Assembly (NCBI GenBank): GCA_963835685.1
Contig: CAWIGI010000018.1
Span: 1-64,000 of the forward strand
Length of the DNA stretch: 64,000 nt
Direction of reading: 5' to 3'
Source: DATAGF01 sp963835685
GTDB lineage: Bacteria > Actinomycetota > Thermoleophilia > Miltoncostaeales > Miltoncostaeaceae
A program made the translations under genes and the position numbers. The notes under the pieces were generated by a model, which ran no database searches, was not told the origin of the DNA, and saw nothing but the letters and a program-made list of their open reading frames with translations. Numbering within the stretch: the stretch's first letter is position 1; each line of letters begins with the position of its first letter. Of the stretch, positions 1-10,485 are shown piece after piece.

Positions 1-73
1 CACGCGCGGCAGGATTCGAACCTGCGACCTCTGGCTCCGGAGGCCAGCGCTCTATCCACTGAGCTACGCGCGC
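1..73 (-). tRNA. tRNA-Arg (anticodon CCG)
   Basis: The reverse strand folds into a full cloverleaf: a 7-bp acceptor stem (closing with a G-U pair), T8 A9, D-stem GCTC/GAGC, anticodon stem CTGGC/GCCAG with loop CTCCGGA, and T-stem GCAGG/CCTGC with a TTCGAAT loop. The anticodon CCG (plus positions 38-40) decodes CGG arginine codons. The discriminator base sits at the window edge, so an encoded CCA cannot be checked. Confidence 0.95.
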
Positions 74-82
74 TCAGCGCCT

Positions 83-88
83 AGGTTA
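83..88 (-). promoter_or_regulatory. -10 element of tRNA-Arg
   Basis: TAACCT on the reverse strand ends 9 nt before the first tRNA base, the spacing expected for a -10 hexamer. The surrounding CCTAGG is symmetric, so a plus-strand -10 (TAGGTT) for the phosphoesterase gene could overlap it. Confidence 0.5.
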
Positions 89-118
89 GCCGCCGGCGGA
101 TGACCGCGTCCGCGCGGG

Positions 119-673
119 ATGATCCCGGGTGTGCGGATCGCCGTCATCTCGGACACCCACATGCCGCGCCGGGGGACGACGCTGCCGGCCGCCTGCCTGG
201 AGCGGCTGCGCTCGGCCGATCTGATCGTGCACGCCGGCGACTGGTCGTCGATGGAGGCCGTGGCGATGGTCCGCGCGGTCGGGCCCCCGGTGGTCGAGGT
301 GCGCGGCAACGTCGAGGAGGCGGCGGTACGCGCGGCCCTGCCCGTCACCGCGGAGGTCGAGGCCGGCGGCGCGCGGATCGGGGTCGTGCACGACGGCGGA
401 CCCGGCGCCGGGCGGCTGGCGCGGCTCCGCCGGCGCTTCCCGGCGGCCGACGCGGTGGTCTTCGGCCATTCCCACATCCCGTGGCACGAGGTCGCGGACG
501 ACGGCTTCCGGGTCGTCAACCCCGGCAGCCCCACCGACCGGCGCCGGTCGCCGCGTCACACCATGGCCGAGATCGAGGTCGTCGGCGGGCGGATCGCCGC
601 GGTGAGCTTCTGGGCGGTTGACGCCCCGGCGGGCCCGCTCGCGGCGGATCTGGTGCAGCCGCACCCCCGTTAG
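119..673 (+). CDS. Metallophosphoesterase, YfcE/MJ0936-like
   Basis: A 184-residue calcineurin-like phosphoesterase. Metal-binding motifs appear in family order: SDTH (residues 11-14), GD (40-41), GNVE (63-66, the GNCD-type motif) and GHSH near residue 131, followed by NPGS. Proteins of this type hydrolyse phosphodiesters with two metal ions in the cytoplasm; the natural substrate is unknown. The start is either this ATG or a GTG a few codons later, because the conserved strand begins at V-R-I-A-V. It lies just upstream of RNase Z and ends in the promoter region of that gene. Confidence 0.85.
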   Translation: MIPGVRIAVISDTHMPRRGTTLPAACLERLRSADLIVHAGDWSSMEAVAMVRAVGPPVVEVRGNVEEAAVRAALPVTAEVEAGGARIGVVHDGGPGAGRLARLRRRFPAADAVVFGHSHIPWHEVADDGFRVVNPGSPTDRRRSPRHTMAEIEVVGGRIAAVSFWAVDAPAGPLAADLVQPHPR

Positions 674-676
674 GAT
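671..676 (+). promoter_or_regulatory. -10 element TAGGAT for rnz (leaderless)
   Basis: TAGGAT lies 6 nt before the ATG of rnz and there is no SD sequence. This fits transcription starting at or next to the start codon. Confidence 0.55.
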
Positions 677-682
677 CGACCG

Positions 683-1702
683 ATGGACCTGTACGTCACC
701 CTCGTCGGCACGTCGGCCTCCGTGCCCACGGCCGCCCGCGGCACCGCCGCGACGCTGGTCTCGCGCGGCGGGGAGCGCTGGCTGGTCGACTGCGGCGAGG
801 GCACCCAACGGCAGCTCCTGCGCTCGGGCCTCGGCCTGGTCGACCTGGACCTCCTGCTCATCACCCATTTGCACGGCGACCACTACCTCGGCGTCCCCGG
901 CCTGCTGAAGACCTACGGCCTGCGCGGCCGCGACCGGCCCCTGCGCATCGTCGGTCCCCGGGGCCTGGTCCGCCTGCTGGAGGTCCTGCGGCCGGTGATC
1001 GGGCGCACGCCGTTCCCGCTGGAGGTCGACGAGATCGACGAGCGCTACGCCGGCGTCGCCGCCGCCGGCGACGGCTACCGCGTCGAGCACCTGCCGAGCC
1101 GCCACACCGTGCCGTCGCTCGCCTTCGCGCTCGTGGAGGACGAGCGACCGGGGGAGTTCGACGTCGCGGCCGCGCGCGGCCTCGGCGTCGAGCCCGGCCC
1201 GGACTTCGGCGTCCTGCAGCGCGGTGGCGAGGTGGTCACCGCCGCGGGGCGGACGGTGCGGCCGGCCGACGTGCTCGGGCCGCCGCGCGCGGGCCGCACG
1301 GTCGTCGTCACCGGCGACACCGAGCCCTGCGCGCCCGTGCTCGAGGCCGCGCGCGGCGCCGCGGTGCTCGTGCACGAGGCGACCTTCCTCGAGGAGGACC
1401 GGGACCGCGCCCGCGAGACCCGGCATTCGACCGCCCGCGAGGCGGCCGCGCTGGCGCGGACAGCCGACGTGGGGCTGCTGGTCCTCACGCACCTGTCCAC
1501 GCGGCACGCGGCCCGCGAGGTGCGCGAGGAGGCCGAGCTCGAGTTCACCCGCGTGCTGGTGCCGCGCGACTTCGACCAGGTGGAGGTGCCGTTTCCCGAG
1601 CGCGGCGGGCCGATCGTGCACGCGGCGCGGGCCGGCGCCCGTCGCGGTGGGGCCGACGCGTCGTCGGAGGCACGTGCTACCGTGGCACCGATCGACCTTT
1701 AA
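683..1702 (+). CDS. rnz: Ribonuclease Z
   Basis: tRNA 3'-end endonuclease of the metallo-beta-lactamase fold that removes 3' trailers from tRNA precursors. The zinc motif HLHGDH is at residues 62-67, followed by the GDT aspartate (in VTGDTEPC), HEATF and the late histidine in THLSTRH, all in the order of the RNase Z family. The 339-residue length is normal. The ATG is fixed by conservation of the N-terminus (a G-T-S-A-S-V-P loop) and by the nearby -10. Its stop codon lies inside the PyrR-type hairpin of the next operon, so read-through from rnz would carry that leader. Confidence 0.93.
   Translation: MDLYVTLVGTSASVPTAARGTAATLVSRGGERWLVDCGEGTQRQLLRSGLGLVDLDLLLITHLHGDHYLGVPGLLKTYGLRGRDRPLRIVGPRGLVRLLEVLRPVIGRTPFPLEVDEIDERYAGVAAAGDGYRVEHLPSRHTVPSLAFALVEDERPGEFDVAAARGLGVEPGPDFGVLQRGGEVVTAAGRTVRPADVLGPPRAGRTVVVTGDTEPCAPVLEAARGAAVLVHEATFLEEDRDRARETRHSTAREAAALARTADVGLLVLTHLSTRHAAREVREEAELEFTRVLVPRDFDQVEVPFPERGGPIVHAARAGARRGGADASSEARATVAPIDL
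1678..1683 (+). promoter_or_regulatory. Candidate -10 (TACCGT) of the pyr operon
   Basis: TACCGT near the 3' end of rnz would start transcription around 1690, giving a short leader that begins just before the PyrR-type hairpin. No convincing -35 is visible, so this is tentative. Confidence 0.35.
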
Positions 1703-1726
1703 CCCGGTCCCGCGAGGCCGGAAAGG
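1696..1726 (+). promoter_or_regulatory. PyrR-binding RNA hairpin sequestering an SD
   Basis: The RNA folds as a lower stem CCUUU/AAAGG, a 5'-side AAC bulge, an upper stem CCGGUC/GGCCGG and hexaloop CCGCGA. That is the layout of PyrR binding loops (purine-rich 5' bulge, loop region resembling UCCNGNGAGG). The 3' arm of the lower stem is the AAAGG of the SD AAAGGAG before the ATG at 1734. PyrR bound with UMP would stabilise the hairpin and block ribosome access, as described for mycobacterial pyr leaders. The 5' arm includes the rnz stop codon. Confidence 0.75.
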
Positions 1727-1733
1727 AGACGCG

Positions 1734-1778
1734 ATGACCCTGCGCCCGTCGCCCCGCAGCAACTCCGCGCGCACATAG
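1734..1778 (+). CDS. 14-codon leader ORF or frame-broken pyrR start
   Basis: ATG with an ideal SD (AAAGGAG, 5-nt gap) opens a 14-residue peptide, MTLRPSPRSNSART, ending 17 nt before the first GTG of pyrR. Two readings are possible. It may be a genuine leader peptide whose translation PyrR controls and couples to pyrR. Or one base is missing in the C-rich run near 1751-1755; restoring it fuses this ATG to the open pyrR frame (QQLRAHIAPLATKVLVD). Indels elsewhere in the window make the second reading serious. Confidence 0.45.
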   Translation: MTLRPSPRSNSART

Positions 1779-1795
1779 CCCCGCTCGCGACGAAG

Positions 1796-2341
1796 GTGCT
1801 GGTCGATGCCGACCAGCTGCGCCGGACGGTCGCCCGGATCGCCCACGAGATCGTCGAGAGCCACGGCGACCCCGAGCGGCTCGCGCTCGTCGGGATCCAC
1901 ACGCGCGGGGTCCCGCTCGCCGCCCGTCTCGCGCGGCTGATCGACGAGTTCGCCGGGACCGAGCCGGCCTTCGGCACGGTCGACATCGCCCTCTACCGCG
2001 ACGACGTCGGGCTCGACAACCGCCGGGGGGCGCTGCCCGTCGTCGGCGACACCGCCCTCGACTTCGACGTCTCCGAGCGCGCCGTCGTGCTGGTGGACGA
2101 CGTCCTGTACACCGGGCGCACCATCCGCGCGGCCATCGACGCCATCTTCGACTACGGCCGGCCGCCGCTCGTGCAGCTCGCGGTGCTGGTGGACCGCGGA
2201 CACCGGGAGCTCCCGATCCGGCCCGACTACGTGGGGAAGAACCTACCGACCTCGCGCTCCCAGCGGGTGAGCGTCCGTCTCGAGGAGATCGACGGCGCCG
2301 ACGAGATCGTGCTCGAGGACGACCCGGAGGGCCCGCGATGA
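1796..2341 (+). CDS. pyrR: PyrR bifunctional pyr regulator / uracil phosphoribosyltransferase
   Basis: A 181-residue type I phosphoribosyltransferase closely matching actinobacterial PyrR. The PRPP motif VVLVDDVLYTGRT is at about residues 98-110, followed by VDRGHRELPIRPDYVGKN and TSRSQRV, a PyrR hallmark. It binds pyr mRNA in a UMP-dependent way and can convert uracil plus PRPP to UMP. The GTG used here gives the shortest form; the frame stays open upstream, and the true start may be the ATG at 1734 after a one-base correction. The gene overlaps pyrB by 4 nt (ATGA). Confidence 0.92.
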   Translation: MLVDADQLRRTVARIAHEIVESHGDPERLALVGIHTRGVPLAARLARLIDEFAGTEPAFGTVDIALYRDDVGLDNRRGALPVVGDTALDFDVSERAVVLVDDVLYTGRTIRAAIDAIFDYGRPPLVQLAVLVDRGHRELPIRPDYVGKNLPTSRSQRVSVRLEEIDGADEIVLEDDPEGPR

Positions 2342-3291
2342 CGCGCCGGTCGCTGATCTCGATCGCCGACCTGGACCGCGCCGAGATCGCGCGCATCCTG
2401 CGGGTCGGCAACCGCTTCGCCGAGGTCATGCAGCGCGACATCAAGAAGGTGCCGACGCTGCGCGGGCGGACCATCATCAACATGTTCTTCGAGCCCTCGA
2501 CGCGTACCTCGACCTCCTTCGAGCTGGCCGGCAAGCGGCTCTCGGCCGACGTCGTCAACGTCAAGGGCGCGGGGTCCAGCGTCGAGAAGGGCGAGACCCT
2601 GAAGGACACGGTCCTCACGCTGGCGTCGTACGCGCCCGACGTCCTGGTCATCCGCCACCCCGCCGTGGGCGCCTGCCAGATCGCCTCCCGCCACACCGAG
2701 GCGGCCGTCGTCAACGCCGGCGACGGCAAGCACGAGCACCCCACCCAGACCCTGCTCGACCTCTACACCATCGAGCGCGAGGTCGGGCCGCTCGACGGCC
2801 TGCACATCGCCTTCGTGGGCGACATCGCCCACTCGCGCGTCGCGCGCTCGGGCATCCGCGGCTTCCAGACGATGGGCGCGCGCGTCTCGCTGATCGCCCC
2901 GCCGACGCTGATCCCGCGCGAGGCCGAGGCGGCGCTCGGGGTGGAGGTCTCCACCGACGTGCGCGACGTCGCCGACGCCGACGTCGTCTACGTGCTGCGG
3001 ATGCAGCTCGAGCGCATGGGGCCGGGCGGCTTCGTCCCGTCGCTGCGCGAGTACGCCGCGACCTACGGCATCGGCCACGACCGCCTGCGCCCCGGGCAGC
3101 GGGTGATGCACGCCGGCCCGATCAACCGCGGCGTCGAGATCACGGGCGCCCTGGCCGACGACCCGGCCACGCTGATCGTGCGCCAGGCGGCCAACGGGAT
3201 GATCGTCCGCATGGCCGTTCTCTACGACCTCCTCACCGAGCCGGCGAGCGCGGCCGAGACCGCCGACCAGATCGGCGCGGTCGCCGTCTGA
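2338..3291 (+). CDS. pyrB: Aspartate carbamoyltransferase catalytic chain
   Basis: Condenses carbamoyl phosphate with L-aspartate to N-carbamoyl-aspartate, the committed step of pyrimidine synthesis. The carbamoyl-phosphate loop STRTS is at residues 54-58 and HPTQTLLD follows mid-protein. The 317-residue length is typical of a single-chain bacterial enzyme. No regulatory chain (pyrI) is present. The start overlaps the pyrR end (ATGA) and the stop overlaps the pyrC ATG (TGATG), so translation is coupled. Confidence 0.96.
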   Translation: MTRRSLISIADLDRAEIARILRVGNRFAEVMQRDIKKVPTLRGRTIINMFFEPSTRTSTSFELAGKRLSADVVNVKGAGSSVEKGETLKDTVLTLASYAPDVLVIRHPAVGACQIASRHTEAAVVNAGDGKHEHPTQTLLDLYTIEREVGPLDGLHIAFVGDIAHSRVARSGIRGFQTMGARVSLIAPPTLIPREAEAALGVEVSTDVRDVADADVVYVLRMQLERMGPGGFVPSLREYAATYGIGHDRLRPGQRVMHAGPINRGVEITGALADDPATLIVRQAANGMIVRMAVLYDLLTEPASAAETADQIGAVAV

Positions 3292-4589
3292 TGCGCCCCC
3301 GGCTCGTCCAACGGCCCGGCCCGGCCGCGTCGCTGGTGCTGCGCGGGGCGCGCGTCCTGGACCCGGCCGCCGGCGTCGACGAGGTCCGTGACCTGGTCGT
3401 GCGCGACGGCCGCGTCGGCGGGTCGCCCGAGGGCTTGGAGGAGATCGAGGCCGCCGGTCTCGTGGCGGTCCCCGGCTTCGTGGACCCTCACGTCCACCTG
3501 CGCACGCCCGGCCGCGAGGACCTCGAGGACATCGCCACCGGCAGCCTGGCCGCGGCGGCCGGGGGCTTCGTGACCATCGTGGCCATGCCCAACACGTCGC
3601 CGGTGGTGGACACCGCCTCCGTGCTGGAGTCCCTGCTGGAGCGCGGCGAGCAGGAGGCGGCCGTGCGGGTCGGGTTCCTCGCCGCCATCACGGCGGGGCA
3701 GAAGGGCGCAGAGCTGACCGAGCAGGTCGAGCTCGCCCGCGCGGGCGCGACGGGCTTCAGCGACGACGGCCACCCGGTCGCCGACGCCGGCGTCATGCGC
3801 AGGGCGCTGCAGTACCAGCGCATCACCGGCCTACCGCTGGTGCTGCACGAGGAGGACCCGGCCCTGTCGGGCTCCGGCGTGATGCACGAGGGCGCGGTCG
3901 CAAGCCGCCTCGGGCTCGGGGGGATCCCCGCGATCTCGGAGAGCGTGGCGGTCGCGCGCGACGCGGCCCTGGCCGAGTACGAGGGCGGGCGCATCCACGT
4001 CTGCCACGTCTCGGCCGCCTCGACGGCCGACGAGATCCGCAGGGCGAAGGCGCGCGGGGTGCGCATCACCGCGGAGGTCACGCCGCACCACCTGACGCTC
4101 ACGGACGCCGCGGTCGAGTCGCTCGACCCGTCGCGGCACAAGATGAACCCGCCGTTGCGGGAGGAGGCGGACCGCGACGCCCTCATCGCCGCCCTCGCCG
4201 ACGGCACCATCGACTGCGTCGCCACCGACCACGCCCCCCATGCGTCCGAGGAGAAGGAGGTGCCGTTCGAGGAGGCGCCCTTCGGCGTCACCGGCCTCGA
4301 GACCGCCTTCGCGGCCTGCCACACCCACCTGGTACGGCCGGGCCGTCTCAGCCTCGAGATCCTCGTGCGACGGATGGGCGCGGACGCGGCCGCCGCCCTC
4401 GGCCTGCCGGCACCGACGCTCGCCGAGGGCGCCGTCGCGGACCTCGCGCTGCTCGACCTGGAGGAGCGGGTCGTCGTGGGCGCCGAGGGGTTCCGGAGCC
4501 GGTCGCGCAACTCGGCCTTCCTCGGGGACGAGCTCGTCGGCGGGGTCCGGCTCACGATCGCGGGAGGTCAGATCGCATGGCGGCGGTAG
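3291..4589 (+). CDS. pyrC: Dihydroorotase
   Basis: Type I amidohydrolase that cyclises N-carbamoyl-aspartate to dihydroorotate. The first metal pair is in DPHVHLR (about residues 64-70), further ligands lie in TPHH, and the catalytic aspartate is in ATDHAPHA. The 432 residues match the long bacterial DHOase class usually found next to pyrB. The next gene starts 13 nt before the pyrC stop. Confidence 0.95.
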   Translation: MRPRLVQRPGPAASLVLRGARVLDPAAGVDEVRDLVVRDGRVGGSPEGLEEIEAAGLVAVPGFVDPHVHLRTPGREDLEDIATGSLAAAAGGFVTIVAMPNTSPVVDTASVLESLLERGEQEAAVRVGFLAAITAGQKGAELTEQVELARAGATGFSDDGHPVADAGVMRRALQYQRITGLPLVLHEEDPALSGSGVMHEGAVASRLGLGGIPAISESVAVARDAALAEYEGGRIHVCHVSAASTADEIRRAKARGVRITAEVTPHHLTLTDAAVESLDPSRHKMNPPLREEADRDALIAALADGTIDCVATDHAPHASEEKEVPFEEAPFGVTGLETAFAACHTHLVRPGRLSLEILVRRMGADAAAALGLPAPTLAEGAVADLALLDLEERVVVGAEGFRSRSRNSAFLGDELVGGVRLTIAGGQIAWRR

Positions 4590-5152
4590 ACGAGCGGCGC
4601 CACCCGGCGCTGCTGGAGCGCGAGGAGGCGGGGCTGATCCTCGTGGACGTCCAGGAGGCGTTCCGGCCGGTGATCGACGGCTTCGACGAGGTGGTGGCCA
4701 ACTGCGGCCTGCTCGCCGAGGGCTTCGGGGTGCTGGGGCGCCCGGTGCTGGTGAGCGAGCAGTACCCCAAGGGCCTCGGCCACACCGTGCCCGAGCTCGT
4801 CGAGCGCCTGCCCGAGGGCGCACGCGTGGTCGAGAAGGTGCGGTTCTCGGCCTGCGGGGTGGGCGCCTTCGAGGAGGCGGTCGCCGAGGCAGGCGCGCGC
4901 ACCTGGGTGGTGGCGGGCATCGAGACCCACGTGTGCGTCAACCAGACCGCGCACGACCTGTTGGAGCGCGGCTTCGGCGTGCAGGTGGCCGCCGATGCGG
5001 TCTCGTCGCGGACCGCCCGGAACCGCGACCTGGGGCTCGCGAAGATGACGGCCGCCGGCGCGGGCACCACCAGCGCCGAGATGGCCCTGTTCGAGATGCT
5101 CGAGCGGGCAGGCTCGGACGAGTTCAAGCGGATCTCGCGCCTGGTCAGATGA
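4577..5152 (+). CDS. Isochorismatase-family cysteine hydrolase in the pyr operon
   Basis: A 191-residue alpha/beta hydrolase of the isochorismatase/nicotinamidase superfamily. The presumed triad is visible: Asp in LILVDVQEAF, Lys in SEQYPKGLGHT and nucleophile Cys in GIETHVCVNQTA. The EQYPKGLG signature places it with YcaC-like hydrolases of unknown substrate rather than proven nicotinamidases. It overlaps pyrC by 13 nt and carA by 4 nt (ATGA), so it is translated with the pathway. A role in pyrimidine or amide metabolism is suggested only by context. Confidence 0.85.
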   Translation: MAAVDERRHPALLEREEAGLILVDVQEAFRPVIDGFDEVVANCGLLAEGFGVLGRPVLVSEQYPKGLGHTVPELVERLPEGARVVEKVRFSACGVGAFEEAVAEAGARTWVVAGIETHVCVNQTAHDLLERGFGVQVAADAVSSRTARNRDLGLAKMTAAGAGTTSAEMALFEMLERAGSDEFKRISRLVR

Positions 5153-6215
5153 TGCGCGACGCCTGCGCCTGGGTGGTGCTGGAGGACGGCCTCGTCCTCG
5201 AGGCCCGCCCCGTCGCGGCCCCGGGCACCGCCCTCGGGGAGATGGTCTTCACCACGGGGATGACGGGCTACCAGGAGGCCGTCACCGACCCCTCCTACCT
5301 CGGGCAGATCCTCTGCTTCGCCGCGCCCATGATCGGCAACCACGGCGCCGGGCCGGGGCACGACGAGAGCACGCGCGCCTGGCCGGGGGCGGTGGTGATG
5401 GCCCGCGCCGGCGACGGGCCGGGCGCGGCCGGGCCGGCCGGTTGGTGCGGGTGGCTGCGCGAGCGCGGCGTCGTGGCCGTCGACTGCTGCGACACCCGCC
5501 GCCTGGTGCGCCGCCTGCGCGACCGCGGGGCCATGCGCGGCGGGGTGTCCGACGAGCTCGGGCCGGACGAGCTGCTGGCGCGGGTGCGCGAGCACCCGGT
5601 GCTCGACGGGCGCGACCTCGCGGCCCAGGCCGCCGGGCGTCCGCGGGCCCTGGGCGACGAGGGGCCGCGCGTCGTCGCCGTCGACTGCGGGATGAAGGCC
5701 AGCATCGCCGACGGGCTCGTGGCGGCCGGCTGCCGTCTCGACGTCGTGCCCGCCGGCGCGACCGCGGCCGAGATCCTCGGGCGGGGCCCCGACGGGGTCT
5801 TCGTCTCGAACGGCCCCGGCGACCCGGCCGCCGTGACCCCGGTGATCGAGGCCGTGCGCGGCCTGCTGGGCACGGTGCCGGTGTTCGGCATCTGCCTGGG
5901 GCACCAGATGCTGGCCCACGCCCTCGGCCTGTCCACGCGCCGCCTTGCCTTCGGACACCGCGGCGCCAACCACCCGGTGCGCCGCGCGGCCGACGGCGCG
6001 GTCGAGATCACGGTCCAGAACCACGGCTACGCCGTCGAGGCCGGCGACCTGCCCGACGGCGTCGAGGTCACGCGCACGAGCCTCTTCGACGGCTCGGTCG
6101 AGGGCATCGCCGCGCCCGAGCTGCGCGCCTGGTCGGTGCAGTACCACCCCGAGGCGAGCCCGGGGCCGCGCGACGCGCGCTACATGTTCCGCGAGTTCGC
6201 GGAGTCGCTCCGGTA

Positions 6216-6216
<1 letters not shown>
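5149..6216 (+). CDS. carA: Carbamoyl-phosphate synthase small (glutaminase) chain
   Basis: Hydrolyses glutamine and passes ammonia to CarB. The N-terminal CPSase small-chain domain (FTTGMTGYQE at about residues 27-36) is followed by a class I amidotransferase domain with nucleophile Cys in FGICLGHQM and the His/Glu pair in QYHPEA. The 355-residue length is normal. Two adjacent ATGs (5149 and 5152) are possible starts. carB begins at the last base of the stop codon (TAGTG). Confidence 0.96.
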
Positions 6217-9446
<3,230 letters not shown>

Positions 9447-9462
9447 GCGGGAGAGTTTGTGC

Positions 9463-9492
9463 CCTGCAACAGAGGTCACTTCGCCTGCAACA
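9463..9492 (+). repeat. Direct repeat CCTGCAACA, 21-bp period, upstream of mihF
   Basis: Identical 9-mers at 9463-9471 and 9484-9492 are two helical turns apart, in a locally AT-richer stretch between carB and mihF. They lie upstream of the mihF promoter, where a regulator could bind one face of the helix. A GCAGG (9503-9507) gives a partial inverted third half-site. Confidence 0.4.
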
Positions 9493-9529
9493 TGCGTGAA
9501 AAGCAGGTAAAAATGGCTGCAAAGTCGGC

Positions 9530-9559
9530 TTGCGGGCGGCGAAGGCCCAGACCTAGAAT
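9530..9559 (+). promoter_or_regulatory. mihF promoter (TTGCGG-18-TAGAAT)
   Basis: A -35-like TTGCGG (9530-9535) and -10 TAGAAT (9554-9559) are separated by 18 bp. The ATG of mihF follows 9 nt later without an SD, so the transcript should be nearly leaderless. Confidence 0.6.
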
Positions 9560-9568
9560 GGCGCCGCG

Positions 9569-9910
9569 ATGGCCACCACGACCACTCCTCCCAAGCCAGT
9601 GGCACAGGCACCCGAGCGTTCGCTCGATCAGCGCATGGAGGCCCTCCGCCGAGCGAACCAGATTCGTTCCCGCAGGGCACAACTCAAGAAAGACCTGAAG
9701 AGCGGGCGGACGTCGATTCAGATCGTGATCGGCAACCCTCCCGACTTCGTGATGACCGCCAAGGTGTTTGACATGCTGATGGCGGTTCCGAAGTACGGGA
9801 AGGTCAAGGCGACGCGATTCCTGAACACCTGCCGCATATCGCAGGGCAAGACGATCGGGGGCCTTTCCGACCGACAGCGCACCGAGCTGCTGGAGCTGCT
9901 GCACCGGTAA
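9569..9910 (+). CDS. mihF: Integration host factor, actinobacterial type
   Basis: A 113-residue nucleoid-associated protein of the mycobacterial IHF family, which bends DNA and affects replication and transcription. It matches the family in the segment from RRANQIRSRRAQLKKDLKSG to the helix-two-turn-helix-like part, which includes GKVKATRFLNTCRIS and GGLSDRQRTELLELL. Placement just before gmk is conserved in Actinobacteria. Its TAA stop overlaps the proposed gmk start. Confidence 0.93.
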   Translation: MATTTTPPKPVAQAPERSLDQRMEALRRANQIRSRRAQLKKDLKSGRTSIQIVIGNPPDFVMTAKVFDMLMAVPKYGKVKATRFLNTCRISQGKTIGGLSDRQRTELLELLHR

Positions 9911-10485
9911 CGGCGCGCTCCCGGGTCATCATCGTCTCGGGACCTTCGGGCGCGGGGAAGGGGACGCTCATCGAGCGGATCCTTCCCCGCTTCCCCGGCA
10001 TCGAGGTGGCGGTCTCGGCGACCACCCGGCGGCGGCGCCCGGGGGAGGTTGACGGGGTCGAGTACTGGTTCCTGAGCCCCGGCGAGTTCGACCGCCGCGT
10101 CGCCGGGGGAGCCTTCCTCGAGCACGTCGAGTACGCGGGAAACCGCTACGGCACCCTGCGGTCCGAGATCGACCGCATCCTCGCCGCCGGCCGGTCGCCG
10201 CTCGTCGAGCTCGAGCTGGCCGGCGCGCGGGCCATCCGGCGGGACGTCCCCGAGGCGGTGTCGATCTTCATCGCACCTCCGTCGCTCGCCGAGCTCGGCC
10301 GCCGGCTCGAGCGCCGGGCGACCGACACCGAGGGCGAGATCGCCGCCCGCCTCGCCACGAGCCGCGTCGAGCTCGAGGCGATGTCCGAGTTCGACCACGT
10401 CATCGTCAACGACGAGGTCGGGCCCGCGGCCGAGCGGCTGGCCGCCACGATCGCCGAGGTGACCGGGGAGGCTCCCGATGGCTGA
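9910..10485 (+). CDS. gmk: Guanylate kinase (start codon apparently ACG)
   Basis: Phosphorylates GMP/dGMP with ATP. The P-loop GPSGAGKGT is at residues 11-19, followed by the GMP-binding segment (VSATTRRRRPGEVDGVEYWFL). The first ATG/GTG in frame (10006) lies after the P-loop and cannot be the start. The expected start is at the mihF stop, where the sequence reads TAACG; ACG at 9910 occupies the place of ATG in the usual TAATG overlap. Length from there is 191 residues, normal for the family. A substitution error or a GTA (9907) start are the alternatives. Confidence 0.85.
   Translation, partial: TARSRVIIVSGPSGAGKGTLIERILPRFPGIEVAVSATTRRRRPGEVDGVEYWFLSPGEFDRRVAGGAFLEHVEYAGNRYGTLRSEIDRILAAGRSPLVELELAGARAIRRDVPEAVSIFIAPPSLAELGRRLERRATDTEGEIAARLATSRVELEAMSEFDHVIVNDEVGPAAERLAATIAEVTGEAPDG

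Noticed and set aside
86..2203. Long reverse-strand reading frame opposite rnz and pyrR
   Set aside because: It is low-complexity Arg/Gly/Ala/Val-Asp sequence antisense to conserved genes, the usual shadow in very GC-rich DNA.
10006..10008. GTG as the gmk start
   Set aside because: It lies downstream of the ATP-binding P-loop, which is essential for the enzyme.
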